A stretch of 17,082 nt of DNA, taken from DATJLQ01 sp035509415. Its GTDB lineage: Bacteria > Pseudomonadota > Alphaproteobacteria > JACZXZ01. Where the stretch lies: positions 1 through 17,082 of the forward strand of contig DATJLQ010000174.1 of assembly GCA_035509415.1 (NCBI GenBank), read 5' to 3'. The notes below the pieces were generated by a model. The model was not told the origin of the DNA, did no database searches, and was given only the letters and a program-made list of their open reading frames with translations. Within the stretch, counting starts at the first letter, position 1. Each line of letters starts with the position of its first letter. A program made the translations under genes and the position numbers. Below, one piece after another: positions 13,450 through 17,082 of this stretch.

Positions 13450-14592
13450 CTACTCGGTCAGATCGTCCCACAACTCGCGCATCTTGGCGAAGAAGCCGGC
13501 CGATTGCGGGCTGTTCTTGTCGGGCCCGCCCGCTTCCTCGAACTCGCGCATGAGCTCGCGTTGGCGCTTCGAGAGGTTGACCGGCGTCTCGACCACGGCC
13601 TCGACATACATGTCGCCGCGTTGGCTCGAGCGCAGCACCGACATGCCCTTGCCGCGCAGGCGGAACTGGTGGCCGTTCTGGGTCCCGGCGGGGACGTTGA
13701 CGCGCGCGCGCACGCCCTCGATGGTGGGCACCTCGACCGTGCCGCCCATGCTCGCGGTCACCATCGGAATCGGCACGCGGCAATGAATGTTGGCGCCATC
13801 GCGGCGCAGGATCGGGTGCGGCCGGATCGAGAGGAAGATGTAGAGATCGCCCGGCGGCGCGCCGCGCAGGCCGGCCTCGCCCTCGTTGGCCAACCGGATG
13901 CGCGTGCCGTCCTCGACCCCGGGCGGGATCGCGACCGAAAGCGTCTTCTCTCTAGCGACGCGGCCCTGGCCGTGGCACACGCGGCACGGATCCTTGATCA
14001 CCTTGCCCACGCCCTGGCAGGTCGGGCAGGTGCGCTCGATGGTGAAGAAGCCCTGCTGGGCGCGCACGCGGCCGTGACCGTGGCAAGTCTCGCAGGTCGC
14101 GGGCTGGCTGCCGCCCTCGGAGCCCGTGCCATGGCAATGATCGCATTGGACCGAGCTCGGCACGCGCACCTTGGCTTGCGAGCCCTTGAACGCCTCCTCG
14201 AGGCTGATCTCGAGGTTGAAGCGCATGTCCGAGCCGCGCGCGGCCGCGGTCTGGCCGCCGCGCCGGCGGTTCCCGGTGAACTCGCCGAACATCTCGTCGA
14301 AAATGTCGGCGAAGCCGGCCGAGAAGTCGAAGCCCGGATGAGCGCCCGGCCCGGCACCGCCGTTCGCCTCGAAGGCCGCGTGGCCGAAGCGGTCGTAGGC
14401 GGCGCGCTTCTGCTCGTCCTTGAGCACGTCGTAGGCTTCGCTCAAGTCCTTGAATTTCTGCTCGGCCGCCTTGTCGCCCGCATTGCGGTCCGGATGGAAC
14501 TGCATCGCGAGCTTGCGGTAGGCCTTCTTCAGGTCCTCCGGGCTTGCTGAGCGGTCGACGCCGAGCGTCTGGTAATAGTCGGCCTTCGCCAT
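13450..14592 (-). CDS. dnaJ: Chaperone protein DnaJ (Hsp40)
   Basis: This is a 380-residue class A J-protein, the co-chaperone that delivers substrates to DnaK and stimulates its ATPase. The J domain has YYQTLGVDRSAS and the HPD motif at 33-35; a Gly/Phe-rich region follows at 70-105. Four zinc-binding repeats CxxCxGxG begin at Cys150 (CDHCHGTG), Cys167 (CETCHGHG), Cys189 (CPTCQGVG) and Cys203 (CRVCHGQG). The C-terminal substrate-binding domains follow, to WDDLTE. All motifs are intact and the length is typical. It lies 175 bases after dnaK in the same direction and is likely co-transcribed from the heat-shock promoter, with an intervening hairpin that may lower its level relative to DnaK. 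Confidence 0.97.
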   Translation of the reverse strand: MAKADYYQTLGVDRSASPEDLKKAYRKLAMQFHPDRNAGDKAAEQKFKDLSEAYDVLKDEQKRAAYDRFGHAAFEANGGAGPGAHPGFDFSAGFADIFDEMFGEFTGNRRRGGQTAAARGSDMRFNLEISLEEAFKGSQAKVRVPSSVQCDHCHGTGSEGGSQPATCETCHGHGRVRAQQGFFTIERTCPTCQGVGKVIKDPCRVCHGQGRVAREKTLSVAIPPGVEDGTRIRLANEGEAGLRGAPPGDLYIFLSIRPHPILRRDGANIHCRVPIPMVTASMGGTVEVPTIEGVRARVNVPAGTQNGHQFRLRGKGMSVLRSSQRGDMYVEAVVETPVNLSKRQRELMREFEEAGGPDKNSPQSAGFFAKMRELWDDLTE

Positions 14593-14699
14593 GGTCCCCT
14601 AATCCGATCGCCTAAGACGACCGCCTAACCCTATCCCTGGCCCGCGGGCCGCGTCCCGTTGGCGCGCGCCGCGCGCCGCAACCCCAGCCCCGACACGAG

Positions 14700-14732
14700 C
14701 GCCGCCCCGCAACCGAACGGTCCGGGGCGGCG
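14700..14732 (-). promoter_or_regulatory. Strong intercistronic hairpin between dnaK and dnaJ
   Basis: CGCCGCCCCG (14700-14709) and CGGGGCGGCG (14723-14732) form a perfect 10-bp stem with a 13-base loop that itself holds ACCG/CGGT. It lies 35 bases after the dnaK stop and has no T-run, so it is better read as an mRNA-stabilising or partial-termination structure than as a full terminator. The remainder of 14593-14767 is GC-rich with no gene. Confidence 0.6.
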
Positions 14733-14767
14733 GACTCATGCATCGATACCCGCGGACGCGCGACGCG

Positions 14768-16744
<1,977 letters not shown>

Positions 16745-16896
16745 TGTTGCTTTCCCCATGTTTCGCGAGACCGCGAGGCCCCGAAGCGGCCAGGCTTGGG
16801 AAGAAAGCCGACAGACTCCCGTCCGCGCTTTTTCCGGTCCCCGATGCTCCATTATTGCCGGCGAGACGGTCGTTCCGTCCCGCCGAAGCTGGCCGG

Positions 16897-16926
16897 TATA
16901 TAGGAGGGGGCCGAAAAGCGCGCAAG
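16897..16926 (-). promoter_or_regulatory. RpoH (sigma32)-type heat-shock promoter of dnaK
   Basis: On the minus strand CTTG (16926-16923) is followed after 18 bases by CCTATATA (16904-16897). This fits the alphaproteobacterial RpoH pattern CTTG–N17-18–CYTATnT. The predicted start near 16889 gives a leader of about 145 bases. I see no CIRCE inverted repeat (TTAGCACTC…GAGTGCTAA) in 16745-17029, so HrcA control is not indicated here. Confidence 0.75.
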
Positions 16927-17038
16927 GCGCGGCGGCGCCCGCAGAAACGCCGCAAACGCGGGAAAATCGCTATTATGGCGCTCGGGGCTGCGCGGCCGCC
17001 TGCGCCGCTTCGAGGCATGGCTGGTCAGGATGCGTCGC

Positions 17039-17082
17039 ATGATGAGGGTTGCTGCTTTGATCGTCGTCGCCGGCCTGGCGCT
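17039..17082 (+). CDS. Start of an exported protein (3' end missing)
   Basis: Only the first ~14 codons are present, reading MMRVAALIVVAGLA, a typical beginning of a Sec signal peptide or lipoprotein leader. AGGA lies 8 bases before the ATG at 17039; an in-frame ATG at 17030 would add MRR. It is divergent from dnaK. No family can be assigned from this fragment. Confidence 0.5.
   Translation, partial: MMRVAALIVVAGLA

Overview
The window is GC-rich chromosomal DNA from an alphaproteobacterium. This rests on the dnaK–dnaJ–dapB–(nth, DUF2244) neighbourhood, an alphaproteobacterial RpoH-type promoter (CTTG, 18 bp, CCTATATA) before dnaK, and palindromic repeats of the CCTCATCCTGAGG…CTCGAAGGATGAGG type common in that class. 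I do not name a genus.

Layout. (1) 1–3373 is the edge of a surface-polysaccharide cluster: the end of a GmhA-like sedoheptulose-7-phosphate isomerase, a GDP-fucose-synthase-like reductase, a GmhB-like heptose bisphosphate phosphatase that lacks the usual zinc cysteines, and a TviB/WbpO-type UDP-HexNAc 6-dehydrogenase. The first two run rightwards and the last two leftwards, and the sets meet tail to tail with stop codons overlapping in CTAG. (2) 3374–4701 holds no gene. It contains a promoter candidate, a 210-bp tandem repeat array built from palindromes (with a secondary 65-bp duplication), and decayed palindromic sequence. (3) 4702–5786 is a two-gene operon: an EI24/CysZ-like membrane protein and a small lipoprotein. 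(4) 5816–10243 is an iron-regulated block on the minus strand: an OprB-family porin, then a secreted beta-propeller protein translationally coupled to a Tat-exported EfeB/DyP peroxidase. Each transcription unit has its own -35/-10 promoter and its own Fur-like box. No EfeU or EfeO is visible, so this set may be an uncharacterised iron or haem acquisition module. (5) 10287–11641 holds nth and a divergent DUF2244 membrane protein. (6) 11768–12402 is a TumE/TumA-type toxin–antitoxin pair next to dapB, with a cluster of ATGGC/GCCAT palindromes upstream that may be its operator. (7) 12405–16744 holds dapB, dnaJ and dnaK, all read leftwards. dnaK has the RpoH-type promoter, a strong hairpin separates dnaK from dnaJ, and a palindrome nested inside another palindrome of the same family lies between dnaJ and dapB. 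(8) At 17039 a divergent gene begins with a signal peptide and leaves the window.

The most promising material for a new system is the Fur-box-controlled porin / propeller / EfeB block. The most striking structural signals are the 210-bp array and the nested palindrome, which share one palindromic element family.
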